Source: Puccinia triticina (taxonomy: Eukaryota > Basidiomycota > Pucciniomycetes > Pucciniales > Pucciniaceae). From it: 64,000 nucleotides of DNA. Within the stretch, counting starts at the first letter, position 1, and each line of letters begins with the position of its first letter. Positions 12,001 through 21,912 of this stretch are shown one piece after another. The position numbers and the translations under genes are program-made. A model generated the notes under the pieces. It had not been told where the DNA came from and ran no database searches. It was given only the letters and a program-made list of their open reading frames with translations. The stretch is from the NCBI RefSeq assembly GCF_026914185.1, contig NC_070573.1:930001-994000 (forward strand), written 5' to 3'.

Positions 12001-12529
12001 TGTCCAGTCCAAAGTTGACTACCTTCAGACGTTCCTCCGTTATCCTGGCGGTTGGCTCGAATTCCGGAGGATTAGGTGTGAGTGGTGTTTCATAAGGATT
12101 TCGTGAAAGTGGTGGTCGTTGAAGAGGCGGGTTTAGCATTTGCGGAATAGGTTCATTAATGGGTCGCAGTTTCTTTGCTACTGGTTTGTATTTGGTCATA
12201 CACCATAGGCTTCCATCCTTCCAACTCTGACATAACTTTGCTTGAAATGCCAAGCCCAAACCCTTTTTGAATAGCTTCCCAACTCTATTGTTGGTAGGTT
12301 GTTGTGAAGCTAATAATTTTACACTATTGATAGACGGAATACATTTGAGAAATGTGGTTGATTCAGCTGTCCTATTGGTCCTTGGTAGTCCCGGTTTGAT
12401 GGATAAAATCTTTGAGAAATATTTTATAGTTTGTTTTTTCAGTTTCTCCAATAAGTACAGAAAGGATGTTTTGAGCCAGTCTAAAAAACCCAGTGTTTGA
12501 GACATAGCCTGCTTGACCAGCTGTAGCAA
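9002..12529 (-). pseudogene. pol of the first gypsy element (RT, RNase H, integrase)
   Basis: One frame of about 1175 codons interrupted by TGA at 10829-10831 and 9296-9298. N-terminal spacer, then reverse transcriptase with FCVLKHDGKLRIVHDLQEMN, TTFDTPLGRFQLTRLPQGA and the catalytic FIDD (11390-11395 for the Asp pair). After the first stop: RNase H (SKYSQPKLELCGVARILKKL), the integrase zinc finger (HEELGH...CEPCQKR), the DDE core (ALDVCHIKAG, TADNGPEFKNEF, NGMIERGH) and, beyond the second stop, the C-terminal ELDGVELKRAYAASHIKRFYP and an acidic tail. At both stops CGA (Arg) fits: I-R-PVLYES and N-R-WNGPFRI. The frame differs from gag-protease, as is common where pol is reached by frameshifting. 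Non-autonomous as read. Confidence 0.88.
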
Positions 12530-12555
12530 GCTATTCCCTAAGTGAACACCGGTGG

Positions 12556-14474
12556 TTATAAAAAAGATTGAGTAGGTTTCTTTGAAAACATCCGATGTTC
12601 TTCACCATCTTCTCCTGTAGACCCGTGTTCAGTGGCTGGCATAAGTATGTTTGTGCTCAGATCCTTCCGATTATTCCAGCCTTTCCCTTGTCCAATTCTA
12701 GCCAAGGGTACAGAAACTCTTCTGCCTTTTGATCCTTGGAAAGAGAGTGTCTCGCCGGTTTCGTGGTATTCCAACGTACATTCATAGTCAAAAAGAAATG
12801 GTCTTCCAAGAATGCATTCTTGTGCTTTAGGTGAAACAAATAGGTGAGCAGGTCCGGAGAATCGACCAATTGCTAACAAGCAGTTTTCCGCCACACCGTT
12901 TATGTCACATCTAGCACCGCCAACTCCTTTCATGGGTATGTCTACTGAAACCAATTCCAAATCCAAGTCTTCTGCAACTGATTGGGGTATGACATTTACC
13001 ATAGATCCGGAATCAACCATGAAGTCTACTTTTGCTCCCCCCACTTCGGCAGCTACATATCCCAGAGCACAACTATAATAACACGGATCAGAGATATCTT
13101 CGTCTTTCTGGGGTGTAGTCATTGCAGCTGAAACTTTGGTGGATTCCGTAGCAATATAGGTAGCACTGTTTTTACCCGGAAGGCGTCCTTGAAGTTTGGC
13201 AATGACTTGTTCTGTGTATAATGGTGAAATAGCCGTAAGCTGGGCAAAAGTTGTCGGAATTTTTACTTGGTCTAAATCTTGTAGTAGTGATTCCTCCGGA
13301 GAATTTTTTTTGATACTGATAGGTGCCCTTTCTCGACTCCATATTTTCTCTGGTGCCTTTCTAGGATTTTCCTGTTGAATTTCTGTTAATTCGTCCTCCG
13401 CATCAATGTCCATGCCGTCTTTTTCTGGTTCTTGGATCCTCACGCTACGTCGACCTTTCTGAGCTTCAGATCTTGTAATTGCATGAGTTCTCAGATAGTT
13501 TTCTGCACCAAGTTGAGGTGGTTCCCATTCGACAGTCTGAGCTGAGCTTTGCATCATGGGAGTGCTCCCGTTATTTTGTCTTGATTCAGCTAAGTTTCTA
13601 ATTGCATCTTGCATGGCGGGATCTGCCAAAGCACTTGCTACTACTGAACGGATCGGCCGAGATGGGTTCCAAGGAATGTGTTGTCCATTCGGTAAGTACC
13701 ACTCTTTCCCCTCTCTCTTCACCAATCCTTGACTCTTGTCTTTAATGAATTCTGGGCATTGTCCGGTAGAGTGCCCTTCCCGTTTACAATAGTAGCAGAT
13801 TGTGGATTCACACAGTGGGGTGGATGGTCTTGGTGCTTTGCGAGAAAATTCTTGTCTCTCCAAAGGTCCCTTTCAATAAACTGGTGCCGTGTTTTTAAGC
13901 TGCTGCTTAAGCGATGCCAACTCCTGCTGGACTTCATTTAACTTCTGTTCTACTGCTTTGTCGTTTGGGGTTTCTTGTAACATTTGTTCTCGTTGTTTCC
14001 CGTCACCTTTCCTCGCCTCTAGATTTTTCTGCATAGCTTGATTTGACTCGGAAAAGCTTGAGAAATTGACATAGCCTTTGTTAATTCGGATTTCAGTTTC
14101 TGCCGCAGCCACAAGGTCATCCCATTTAGGTGCCTTATTGCTTCCATCCTTGGCTTTTGGAAGTTGTCCCTTGTTGACTAGAGTCCGTTTGATGCTTCTT
14201 TGACTTTCATTTGAAAAGGCACTTAGGAATAGCAGGGCCGCGTCCTCCTCCTTGCTAATGTGATCATTTTTAATAAGGTACTTGAGAATTGAGGTGAACT
14301 TCCCAAGATAGGTCTTGTAGTCTCAATAATTTGTGACTCCACTCTTGGCTTGCTGTTTTGCCACTTTGATTAAATCATTGGTGGTGTACATAATAGTATT
14401 ATCTAATTCGCCCCATGTTTTGACCATTTCTTTTTGTAATTTCTCCCAGTCGCAGTCATCGTATCCGTCCATCT
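12556..14474 (-). pseudogene. gag-protease of the first gypsy element, 5'-truncated
   Basis: One frame broken by TGA at 14323-14325 (NY-stop-DYKTYL) and 13873-13875 (PVY-stop-KGPLERQ). Visible parts: gag core (KYLIKNDHISKEEDAALLFL), a Gln-rich coiled segment (EQKLNEVQQELASLKQQLKN), a zinc knuckle CYYCKREGHSTGQC (CX2CX4HX4C) and an aspartic protease active site VDSG (Asp codon at 13012-13014). The ORF closes with QSFL-stop at 12556, 27 bases before the open pol frame. The 5' part of gag is missing: the frame meets the duplicated host segment at 14474/14475. Gag packages element RNA in the cytoplasm; the protease matures the polyprotein. Confidence 0.85.
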
Positions 14475-14824
14475 CACATGGAGAAAAAAAGCGGGTGGAA
14501 AAATCTTACGAAATGTACCAATTACGCTATACTGCGACGACACGTCTGGAAAAAAATCTAAAAAGTGGAATAAACATATTTCTTATTATTTTACGCTCTC
14601 CGGCTTACCGCCTCAATTTTCAAATCAGCAATTCAACTGCCATTTTCTTTGTACTTCAAATATTGTTGGCGCTTTGGACCTGGGCGCGCTGGTAATTGAA
14701 CAGTTAAAGTACAAATTTTATTGTTTTAAATCCGTCAGATTTAATTCTTTTTAGTTTACATCTTCTCATTGACGGTGCTTTTTTTAAATTCTCTTCTCAT
14801 TTTCAGTGAAATGGCCATTGACGG
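14475..14824 (+). repeat. Host segment present twice (copy 2, out of place)
   Basis: Copy of 4453-4802, here joined directly to truncated gag on its left. It starts in the middle of Plavaka exon 4, so it encodes the family hallmark block again but has no upstream exon. The junction shares only a few bases (CACATGG context) between partners, which suggests an illegitimate join. Confidence 0.88.
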
Positions 14825-15625
14825 TGTAAGACTCAAAAGTGGTTTTGAAACCCTTTTGCTGAATGGAGAAGGGGATGAAGGAGTTGCAAGCTCTGCCCTT
14901 CTATACTACCAGCTACAAGACTCACCAAGCTCAGCTTGGTAAGTTTTAATTAGGTGATAGGAGTGGATGCTCAAGATGAGTTTGTTCGAGACACCGTATA
15001 AAGAGTTGTTATTGATATATAAGGGTTGTTATGAGTATAGTTGTAAGTTGTAAGTGTTGAGAGTACAAGGTGGTGAGTGAATCACTGATCAGTAATAAAC
15101 TGAGGAACCAAATTGGGGGGGGGGAGAGAGCTCCTTATATAGACAAATGTGAGGGATTTTAGCTCCAGGGCAGCCCCAGTGAGGGATTTTTGCTGGCTTG
15201 GGCTGTGTACAATTTATGCAAGGAGTGCATGCATGATGCAGGGAACAATGGCATGTGATGCAACAAAACCAAACAAAAGTGGAGGTGAAAGTTCTAGACT
15301 GTGGAGAACAATGGCACAGACTACAGGGGCAGTGCTGAATGATGTAATGCAGATAGCAAACAAAGGCAAACTAATATATGCAGTGGAGATACCATGGAGT
15401 AGGGAAATGTATGTGTATATTGGGGAATGACAGGGTGCTACAGGTGTTCCGGAGGGTCTAACTTCCAGTGCAGTGGAGCTCCAGTTACGCTTTCAGCGGT
15501 GACTAGGGGTTAATTTGGCTGTAGAATCTGATTAAGGGGCCTGTTTGGTTGTATCTTGAGGCCTTCTATGGGTGAAATATACTAGTGAGAGAAAACTTTT
15601 GATTTTTCCCATTTTGTATACCACA
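14825..15625 (-). repeat. Right (5') LTR, 801 bp
   Basis: Same sequence as 4803-5602 apart from one extra G in the G-run (10 versus 9) and one change in GTGACTAGGGG versus GTGACTGGGGG. Its outer end CCACA abuts the target duplication ACGG (15626-15629). Its inner end abuts host sequence instead of a primer-binding site. Confidence 0.88.
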
Positions 15626-18600
15626 ACGGATTTGACGCATACGATAGTACAATTGGCGGCGAAGTTCACGTGATGGCCAGCGTCTTATGTGTTACGGGAG
15701 ATTCTCCGATGCACGCCGAACTCACTAACACGCCTGTGCCGGGAAATTCACTTAATTCTTGTCGATACTGTACTTTAAGTTCTGCTACGTTGAAAGACCG
15801 AAAAAAACTGCCGTACATCGCCCAATTCTTACAGAAAAACCTCCATGGATCAAATGTATCTATTTTTTCGTCCTTTTGTCTTTTTTATTCTACTTTAGAA
15901 GTTAAATCTGATTTTTGCGGGTTTTTTTGAACAAAACAGTGTCCAAATCAACTCAGAAGCATGGAAAAAACCGCAGAAGACTCGAAAAAACTCTGGATAT
16001 TCGCAAAAGAAACTAAAAATCTTGACAAACAAGATGCAAAATCTGCGGAGCTGGGTGTGCGTGATCAAGTTAATCGAAAATTCTGCAAAAAAATACGGAC
16101 TTACTTCGCGCACTGCAAAAAGCTCTTCGCGCACTGTGCAGTGCGCGAAGTTTGCAAACACTTCGCGCAATGCGCGTGAAGGGCGCAACTTTTTCAAATT
16201 ATTTTTTGACCAATCAATAGAAGAGCTTATTATTGTCCTCTGTGAATTTATTTGGAGTTTTTTGAAGCTTCCTTGTATGCTTAAAAATCCCACCAATAAA
16301 TAAAACAAGTACAGCCATTTGGGGACCTGGAATTCATATTCCCACAGGCCAAAAAATCCAAATAATTTAGTGAATCATATTAAATATGTATTTAAAAGTT
16401 TGAGAACTTTTTGGCCACTTTGTACAAGGACAAGGCGTTCAAAAACCAGTAACTTTTTCTCAAGATATGCCAAAATGCGCCAGTAAGTGGTTAACTTTCC
16501 TAATTTTTGAAAGCCTTATTCTTGCACAAAGTGGCCAAAAAACTCTAAAAAGTTTGAATTTATATGTATCATGATTCAATAAATTATTTGGATTTTTTGA
16601 CTGGTGGGAATATGGATTCCAGGTCCCCAAGTGACTGTACTTGTTTATTTTATTGGTGGAATTTTTAAGCATACAGAGAAGCTTCAAAAAACTCCAAATA
16701 AATTCACAGAGGACAAAAATAAGCTTTTCTATTGATTGGTCAAAAAATAATTTGAAAAAGTTGCGCCCTTCACGCGCAGTGCGCGAAGTGTTTGCAAACT
16801 TCGCGCACTGCACAGTGCGCGAAGAGCTTTTCGCAGTGCGCAAAGTAAGTCCGAAAAAATATTCAAATTCAAGGCGGAGAAGATTGCTTTGCTTGCTTCA
16901 CTTGACGACGGCGAAGACTTACCAGATCATATGAATCAAGAATTTCCGCAAGAGTTGTTGGATTTGGAAGAACACAGTTATAATAAAATGTTTAATCAAT
17001 TTTTGGAGCTCAAAGGTTTTTATTCTGTTTCTTTGTTTAATTGGTATTTATATCTGACTGTGTTATTCTTGTTTATTTCTTCTTCAGGTTTTGACATGGT
17101 TAAAGATCCACCGGTTGAGGTATTGCACGTCTTTTTACTTGGTGCAGTAAAATATTTATTCAGAGATTTTATGAATGGATTGAACGCAAATCAGAAAGAA
17201 GAACTCTTGGCCTTATGGTATTCTTTCAACACATTCTCTTTAAATATCCCCTCCATTCGACCCACCAGTATGGTGCAATATTCTTCAAGCCTTGTTGGTA
17301 AAGATTTCAAAATAATTCTCCAAGCCGTGCCTTTCATCTTTTTCCAGTTCATGACTCCATCCGACATCAATCTCTGGTCTTCTCTCTGTCTCCTGGGCTC
17401 TTTAATCTTCCAGACTCATATTGAAGATATGGATGCGTATATTTCTGATATGCGCAATTTGATTGATATATTCTTAAATCAAATCATTGAAGATTCCGCC
17501 CAATGGGTAAATAAAGCCAAATTCCATATGTTAATTCATCTTCCGGAATCTATCCTCCGCTTTGGTCCGCCTTGTCTTGTTTCGACGGAATTATTTGAAA
17601 GCTATAATGGTATTCTCAGAAATGCTTCAATTCACTCCAACCGCCAAAGTCCTGGTCAAGATATAGCTATTACATTCAGCAGTTATCACATTTTCCGCCA
17701 AATTCTCTCTGCTGGTTTCTTTTTTGACAAAAAACAACAAAAATTCATTCAAGCTTCCAAACATGTCACAGATATATTTAAAAATAACCCCTTAATCCAG
17801 CAAACTTTGGGCTATAATCACTCTATATCCTTTCCAAATACCAATTATCCCACCATAAAGAAACAGTTAGTACTAGATAGTGATAATTTAGAAACTCCTC
17901 AAGACTTGAAGAATTCATTTCCTGGCCACAAAATCAGTCAAATCTCTGAATTGAACCTCACCAAGAAGCAAGTTCTCAAGAAGGATTATTTTATTTTGGT
18001 ATTTATCAATTGAATTTCCTATTCCTGCCAGACTCAAATTGATTTGTTTGAATCTTTTTATTTGTTGACAGTTCAATGGAGCTCAGCTGGATAACTCTCA
18101 AACTCACGTTGGCCGCATTAAATCCATCTGGATTGTCGAAAAGCCTTCCCATTTGCGCGCTTTCTTTATTCACACCACAGTATTTCAAAAAAGGGACGAA
18201 AACTTGGATTACAAGATGAGGGAGATCCAAAGAACCCCGAAAACATTGTTTGTGAAATCTTCGGTGCGCTTGAGTTTGGTTTGCTGAATTATACACGCTT
18301 TTAGACTGATGTATGTCTCTTCGGACCCTGTAGGCCGTTACGAGCGGCCTGAATGTTCAACATAATTGCCGCCGTGCTGATTGCAAGCTCACGGCGACAA
18401 GGACGGCGATAGTCGAGAGAAGAAAGAGTAATAAAAAAACTCTTGAACTAACGCACGAAGACACCGAACACTTTATAATCAATGCTGCCTCGCTTTCGTC
18501 GTCGGCTGCTCACAGGAAAATCTCGGATATTGCCATCCAGACGTTAGAGCCACTCCAGTGGGTGGAAACTATGCACAATGGCCTTCAAAAATGGTGTTCA

Positions 18601-18687
18601 GTTACAGAGAAAAAGGAAAAGACTAAAGCTAAGAAGAGGACAAAAGCGTTGGTGTCGTCTTCAACTGTTGATCCAAATCTCATGTAA
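15626..18687 (+). pseudogene. Plavaka-type transposase, 3' part
   Basis: Continues the gene that starts at 3034. Exons: 15630-15855 (GFDAYDSTIGGEVHVMASV, then MHAELTN...CRYC), 15940-16095 joined to 16862-17015 across the MITE, 17088-17998 (GFDMVKDPPVEVLHVFLLGA, KAKFHMLIHLPESILRFGP, ELFESYNGILRNASIHSN), 18072-18264 and 18336-18687 (GLNVQHNCRRADCKLT...). Stop TAA at 18685-18687. These are family-typical blocks in the expected order. Exon 18072-18264 has 193 bases where 192 keep the frame; one extra A in the run near 18238-18244 is the likely lesion. With two stops upstream, a retrotransposon, a MITE and this shift, the gene is inactive, though each large insertion alone is precise. Confidence 0.85.
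16088..16861. mobile_element. Foldback MITE (16096-16853) with 8-bp target duplication
   Basis: 758-bp element flanked by AAAAAATA at 16088-16095 and 16854-16861. Ends are CGGACTTACTT and its complement. Nearly the whole element is one inverted repeat: arms about 16096-16440 and 16497-16853 around a short loop. The arms contain smaller palindromes such as CGCGCACTGTGCAGTGCGCG. Eight-base duplications are typical of the hAT superfamily, but the ends do not match the usual hAT start, so the class is uncertain. It lies inside a Plavaka coding exon; removing it with one AAAAAATA gives KFCKKIFKFKAEKIALLASL in frame. ORFs within both arms are mirror copies and not genes. Confidence 0.88.
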
Positions 18688-18818
18688 AGCGAACAAGTTG
18701 TACAGCTACATCGTTAAGGATACATTATTTTTGCATTGTACATTAATACACCAGTTTTTTTTTCGGCTTGTTCTTGGTTGGCCAACGACTCGAACAATTG
18801 CGGTGGGGGCTGAACGCC
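18688..18818. other. Short AT-rich spacer
   Basis: 3' flank of the Plavaka gene and of the convergent small gene at 18819-19191. Contains a T-run (18755-18764). Nothing else seen. Confidence 0.3.
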
Positions 18819-19191
18819 TTAATGGCGAGGTCGTTTGGATCCTTCAGCTTTTGCGTTAGATTCTTCGGCCTTTGCGTTTTTCTTCAGCTCCGCCAGGCTG
18901 AGGTAGTTCGCCGAGACACTGAAGCTCCCGGAGCCGTTCTTTCGATCGAAGATACGACGGCTTCGTCGCAAGTTTTGACGCGGGGAGGTATTGGTCTGAA
19001 ACAAGGAGGAAATGCGAGGTTAGAATGGAAGTGTGGATGTAAAAAAAGATACATACCGGTGAGATTCTGTGCGCAGGACGGCGGGGTGGCCCCTCGGCGT
19101 CAGCCACAGCGGCGTGAACCCGGTTCTCGGCCGTTGGCGGCGTGAAGCTGGCCCCGGCGTCGGGAGTGCTCGATCGCTTAGGCTGTGACAT
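18819..19191 (-). CDS. Small two-exon gene, 103-residue basic protein
   Basis: I do not recognise it. Exon 1 is 19191-19057 (45 codons, starting MSQPKRSSTPDAGASFTPP after an A-rich leader), with donor GTATGT. Exon 2 is 18995-18819 with acceptor TTTCAG, phase 0, and stop TAA. The C-terminal part is rich in Arg, Lys and Ala (NLRRSRRIFDRKN, ELKKNAKAEESNAKAEG) and ends SKRPRH, so nuclear or nucleic-acid binding roles are conceivable but unproven. It is convergent with the Plavaka gene, 132 bases apart, and has much higher GC than that gene. It could be a host gene or a cargo gene of the transposon. Clean splicing and frame are the only support. Confidence 0.5.
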
Positions 19192-19610
19192 TTTTTTTGT
19201 GCTTGTGTCGGTGAGGCGTCGGGTGCGTTGGTGGCTGCTTCAATGCAGCGGGCGGGCTCAGAGCACTGCCAGCTGTTATGCTGGTTGGCCTCACGGTGTG
19301 CCGACCAGCCTCCGCCGGGCACGCTGGCCCCGACGGGGATGGGTTGGTAGGATGACCCAAGGCCAACCCATCCGACGGGCTGGTAATCCCACCTCAGCCG
19401 ACATGCCAATGTCGGCTGAGTCGGCGCGCCAGCGGAGCTGGATGGGTCGGGCCAAAGGGGGCCCGACTGATCCTCGACCAGGTTGCGCGCCCGCGGTCGA
19501 ACTTGGGGCGCACAGGTTGGCGCCCCCCTGGGCCGACCAGACCCCGACTGCGCCGTGGGGCGCACGTCAACCACCGCTTGAATTCGAGCGGTGGTGTACA
19601 TAGGCAGCCT
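19192..19610. other. GC-rich palindromic island
   Basis: Composition and palindromes resemble 331-660. Examples: GCCGACATGCCAATGTCGGC (19398-19417) and the hairpin CACCGCTTGAATTCGAGCGGTG (19572-19593). Overlapping ORFs on both strands (for example 19142-19603 plus and 19020-19655 minus) reflect lack of stops in GC-rich DNA. The right edge carries the TACACCAC / TTGACGTG pair in inverted order relative to 336-377. Confidence 0.45.
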
Positions 19611-19945
19611 TTTCTCATTGTTTTTTGTTTTTTTTCTATCTTTTTTTGAAAACACCCTCCTTTGAGAATCTTGTTGGTCCTTTACTACTTTCTCTTTTGG
19701 TCAATTAAATTTTAATTTGACCTTAACTGATCGGAGAATAATGCCATACCCCTCTAATTAAAGGGAATGCATGTGAAAGAATTAATTAGGCGACTGAGAG
19801 AGGTATTAGAGGTGGCAGGCAAAAAAAGAAAAAGAGATTGATAACGGAAACAAAAAGATCGACCGGCAAAAAAGAAATCCGGAGGTAGACAGTAAAAATC
19901 AAGAACTCCGACCCAATATCCCTCACCATTATCACCGGTACATAG

Positions 19946-20188
19946 AAGAAATCTAATCTCCAAGTTCAGTCAGTTGCCTACTGCTTACCCCGCTACCCTG
20001 AAAACGAGCCACCAAAGCCGGTCCAAATTGATGCAGTGGTGAATCTAGTCGAAGGACGGCACACATTTGTGATGGCCGGGACGGGTTGCGGGAAGTCTTG
20101 CATCTCGGAGATGTACTACAACCTCTTTGCCAAATCAAAGAAGGCTGTGATCCTCGAGAGGATGGTTGAAAAAAAGAAGAGCGGTTGA
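19946..20188 (+). pseudogene. RecQ-type helicase fragment (motif I only)
   Basis: An open stretch of 80 codons from just after a TAG (19943) to TGA at 20186. It reads PVQIDAVVNLVEGRHTF then VMAGTGCGKSCISEMYYNLF: the Q-motif-like lead and the Walker A loop (GTGCGKS) of a RecQ/DEAD-box helicase, which bind ATP for DNA unwinding. Expanded RecQ-like families are known in rust genomes. The following residues (ERMVEKKKSG) do not look like the family, and motifs II-VI are not found downstream, so this is a fragment. Its true 5' and 3' borders are unknown. Confidence 0.5.
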
Positions 20189-21912
20189 GAGAAAAGTCCG
20201 AACGGTCGGAAAAAAGAGGGTGACTTTGAAAAAAAGAAACACGGGAAAAAGCCATGGCCTTGTGAGCAAGCGGCCAAGGATCTGAAAGTTTGTCTATTTT
20301 TTTTGGGCATGAGGGGGATGGATTGCCAAGAATTTGAGTAGACAGTTTAGTTAAGAGAAATACAAGATTCAAATCATGAAGACCAAAAAAGAACTGGTCA
20401 AAAAGAGCGGTCTGCAGGTGTTGATGACATTGGCCACCACCCAAAGTTTCAGATTCTCTCAGGCCAACATGTGCTTTTTAGTTGTAAGTCCTCTCCCTGC
20501 GGGAGAGATCTCGATGCTATGCATCTCTCCCAGGCCAAATGGGGGCGCCCCCCCCCCCGGCCGCAGCAGGGACGAGGGCTTATGTTAAGTTCGTGTAACC
20601 TTAGCAGGTAGCGTAGTGTGCCGCTCGCTGCAATGGATTCATGGACTATGCAGTTTAGTGTAGTTCAGGGCCATAGTTACCTTGCTAATGAAATAGTCAC
20701 ATGTGCAAAAACAAATTCTGCCCAGCTGACAAGCTGAGCACAACTGTTCTGCATCTCCAGATTCCCATGCATTTATGCAGAGTCTAGTCAAGATTGCGCA
20801 CAGCGGGTAGACGTGCTACACCAATACTAACCAGCACTTCACCACTGGTCCAGCCCCCCAATTTCAAATTCATATAGGAATCACCAGGTCAAGAGTTCAA
20901 TTCCCATTGAAGACCTATATCCCCTGATGTTTACCTTTAATGAGTAACCAGCCAAGCAGACTTGGACCATGTCTTAATTGAGTGTGAGGCGACTGGGAAG
21001 AGCCCCCAAAGAGTTATCCATCATGAAATGGTTTGTGGATAGTTACGGTCTGCTTAATTTTAATTGAACGCTTTTTCTGCTGGATATATGATATGTTGAT
21101 GGGAGGGTTGAGGATCAAACCCACCCGCAACAAGCAAAAAGCCTGTTATATATTCAGTATCCCTTTCCAATGAGGCAATTGTTACTAAGTGTACTTGGCT
21201 TTTGATACAAATTTCATAGTTGGCACGGGGTTTACCTAGTTTTTATTTTTCTTTTCCTGAGCTGCAGTCTGATATCCAAGACATTATGTCAATAAAAAGG
21301 AGCGCAAACCCCGGCCTTTGCAGGAAAATAAAGGCCACCCAATGTTGAGGTGACAAGTTACTCATGGAGTGAAAGCAACATTGCAAGATTACTCGCTGTT
21401 GGAACATCTTGAAACAACTAAAATGCTCCAATTATTTCAATATAGACTGGCGAGAACAACATTGGGCTTGAAGCTTGGGGGCAGCTTGACTGTAGAAGTT
21501 TATGGATAAAGTAATAGGCAATAATATAGGGTGATGTATAAATTTGAGGGCGACTTCAGACGCCAGGGAAATGTAAAGTATCTGATAGGTAAATACACCT
21601 CGTATGAATGCCATTCCAGGAAAATGAAGAGCAAATAAAGCCCAAATTTTCGACTTTGCATGGGGAGGGAAAATGTCAATGGGGTACATTCCCTACTCAT
21701 GAACCCATCAACCATCCAATTCCAAACTCGCTCAAGTAGGGAAGGGTTAAATGGGATGCCTCCTTAGCTCAGTAAATCTTTGTCTGCAGTTGGACCTCTG
21801 GTTATTGCAGTGGCCTTGTTCTTGCAAAGTCGTGATATAGATTACAATACATATCAATTTCTAAATGCATGTGGAAAGAATGAACCAAAGAAGTAACTAA
21901 TAAATCAACTTT
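20189..21912. other. Gene-free stretch
   Basis: No coding region supported. Short ORFs of 60-85 codons have no family features. A G/C run (GGGGGCGCCCCCCCCCC, about 20540-20557) and a stem-like GGGAGAGATCTCG...GCATCTCTCCC (about 20500-20531) are present. No RNA gene was recognised. Confidence 0.4.

Larger units (their letters stand above)
4803..15625 (-). mobile_element. Ty3/gypsy LTR retrotransposon, rearranged, with antisense passenger gene
   Basis: Element read on the minus strand: right LTR 14825-15625, left (3') LTR 4803-5602, polypurine tract at 5603-5616, gag-protease 12556-14474, pol 9002-12529. It sits inside exon 5 of the Plavaka gene with a 4-bp duplication. The LTRs differ by one base change and one G in a G-run, so the insertion is young or was homogenised. 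The element is not standard. At 14474/14475 the gag reading breaks off, and instead of gag start, leader and primer-binding site there are 350 bases of host sequence followed by the right LTR. Four in-frame TGA stops interrupt gag and pol. Between the 3' LTR and pol, 3.4 kb carry a plus-strand spliced gene. Confidence 0.88.

Noticed and set aside
19020..19655. 211-codon minus ORF and 153-codon plus ORF in the GC island
   Set aside because: Stop-free frames on both strands are expected in GC-rich palindromic DNA. The two-exon model at 18819-19191 explains the conserved-looking part better.
20540..20557. G/C run with inverted flanks as a terminator or riboswitch
   Set aside because: Such bacterial-type elements are not expected here and no adjacent gene supports it.
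21750..21830. Sequence CCTTAGCTCAG resembling a tRNA D arm
   Set aside because: No matching anticodon or T arm follows at the right distance.
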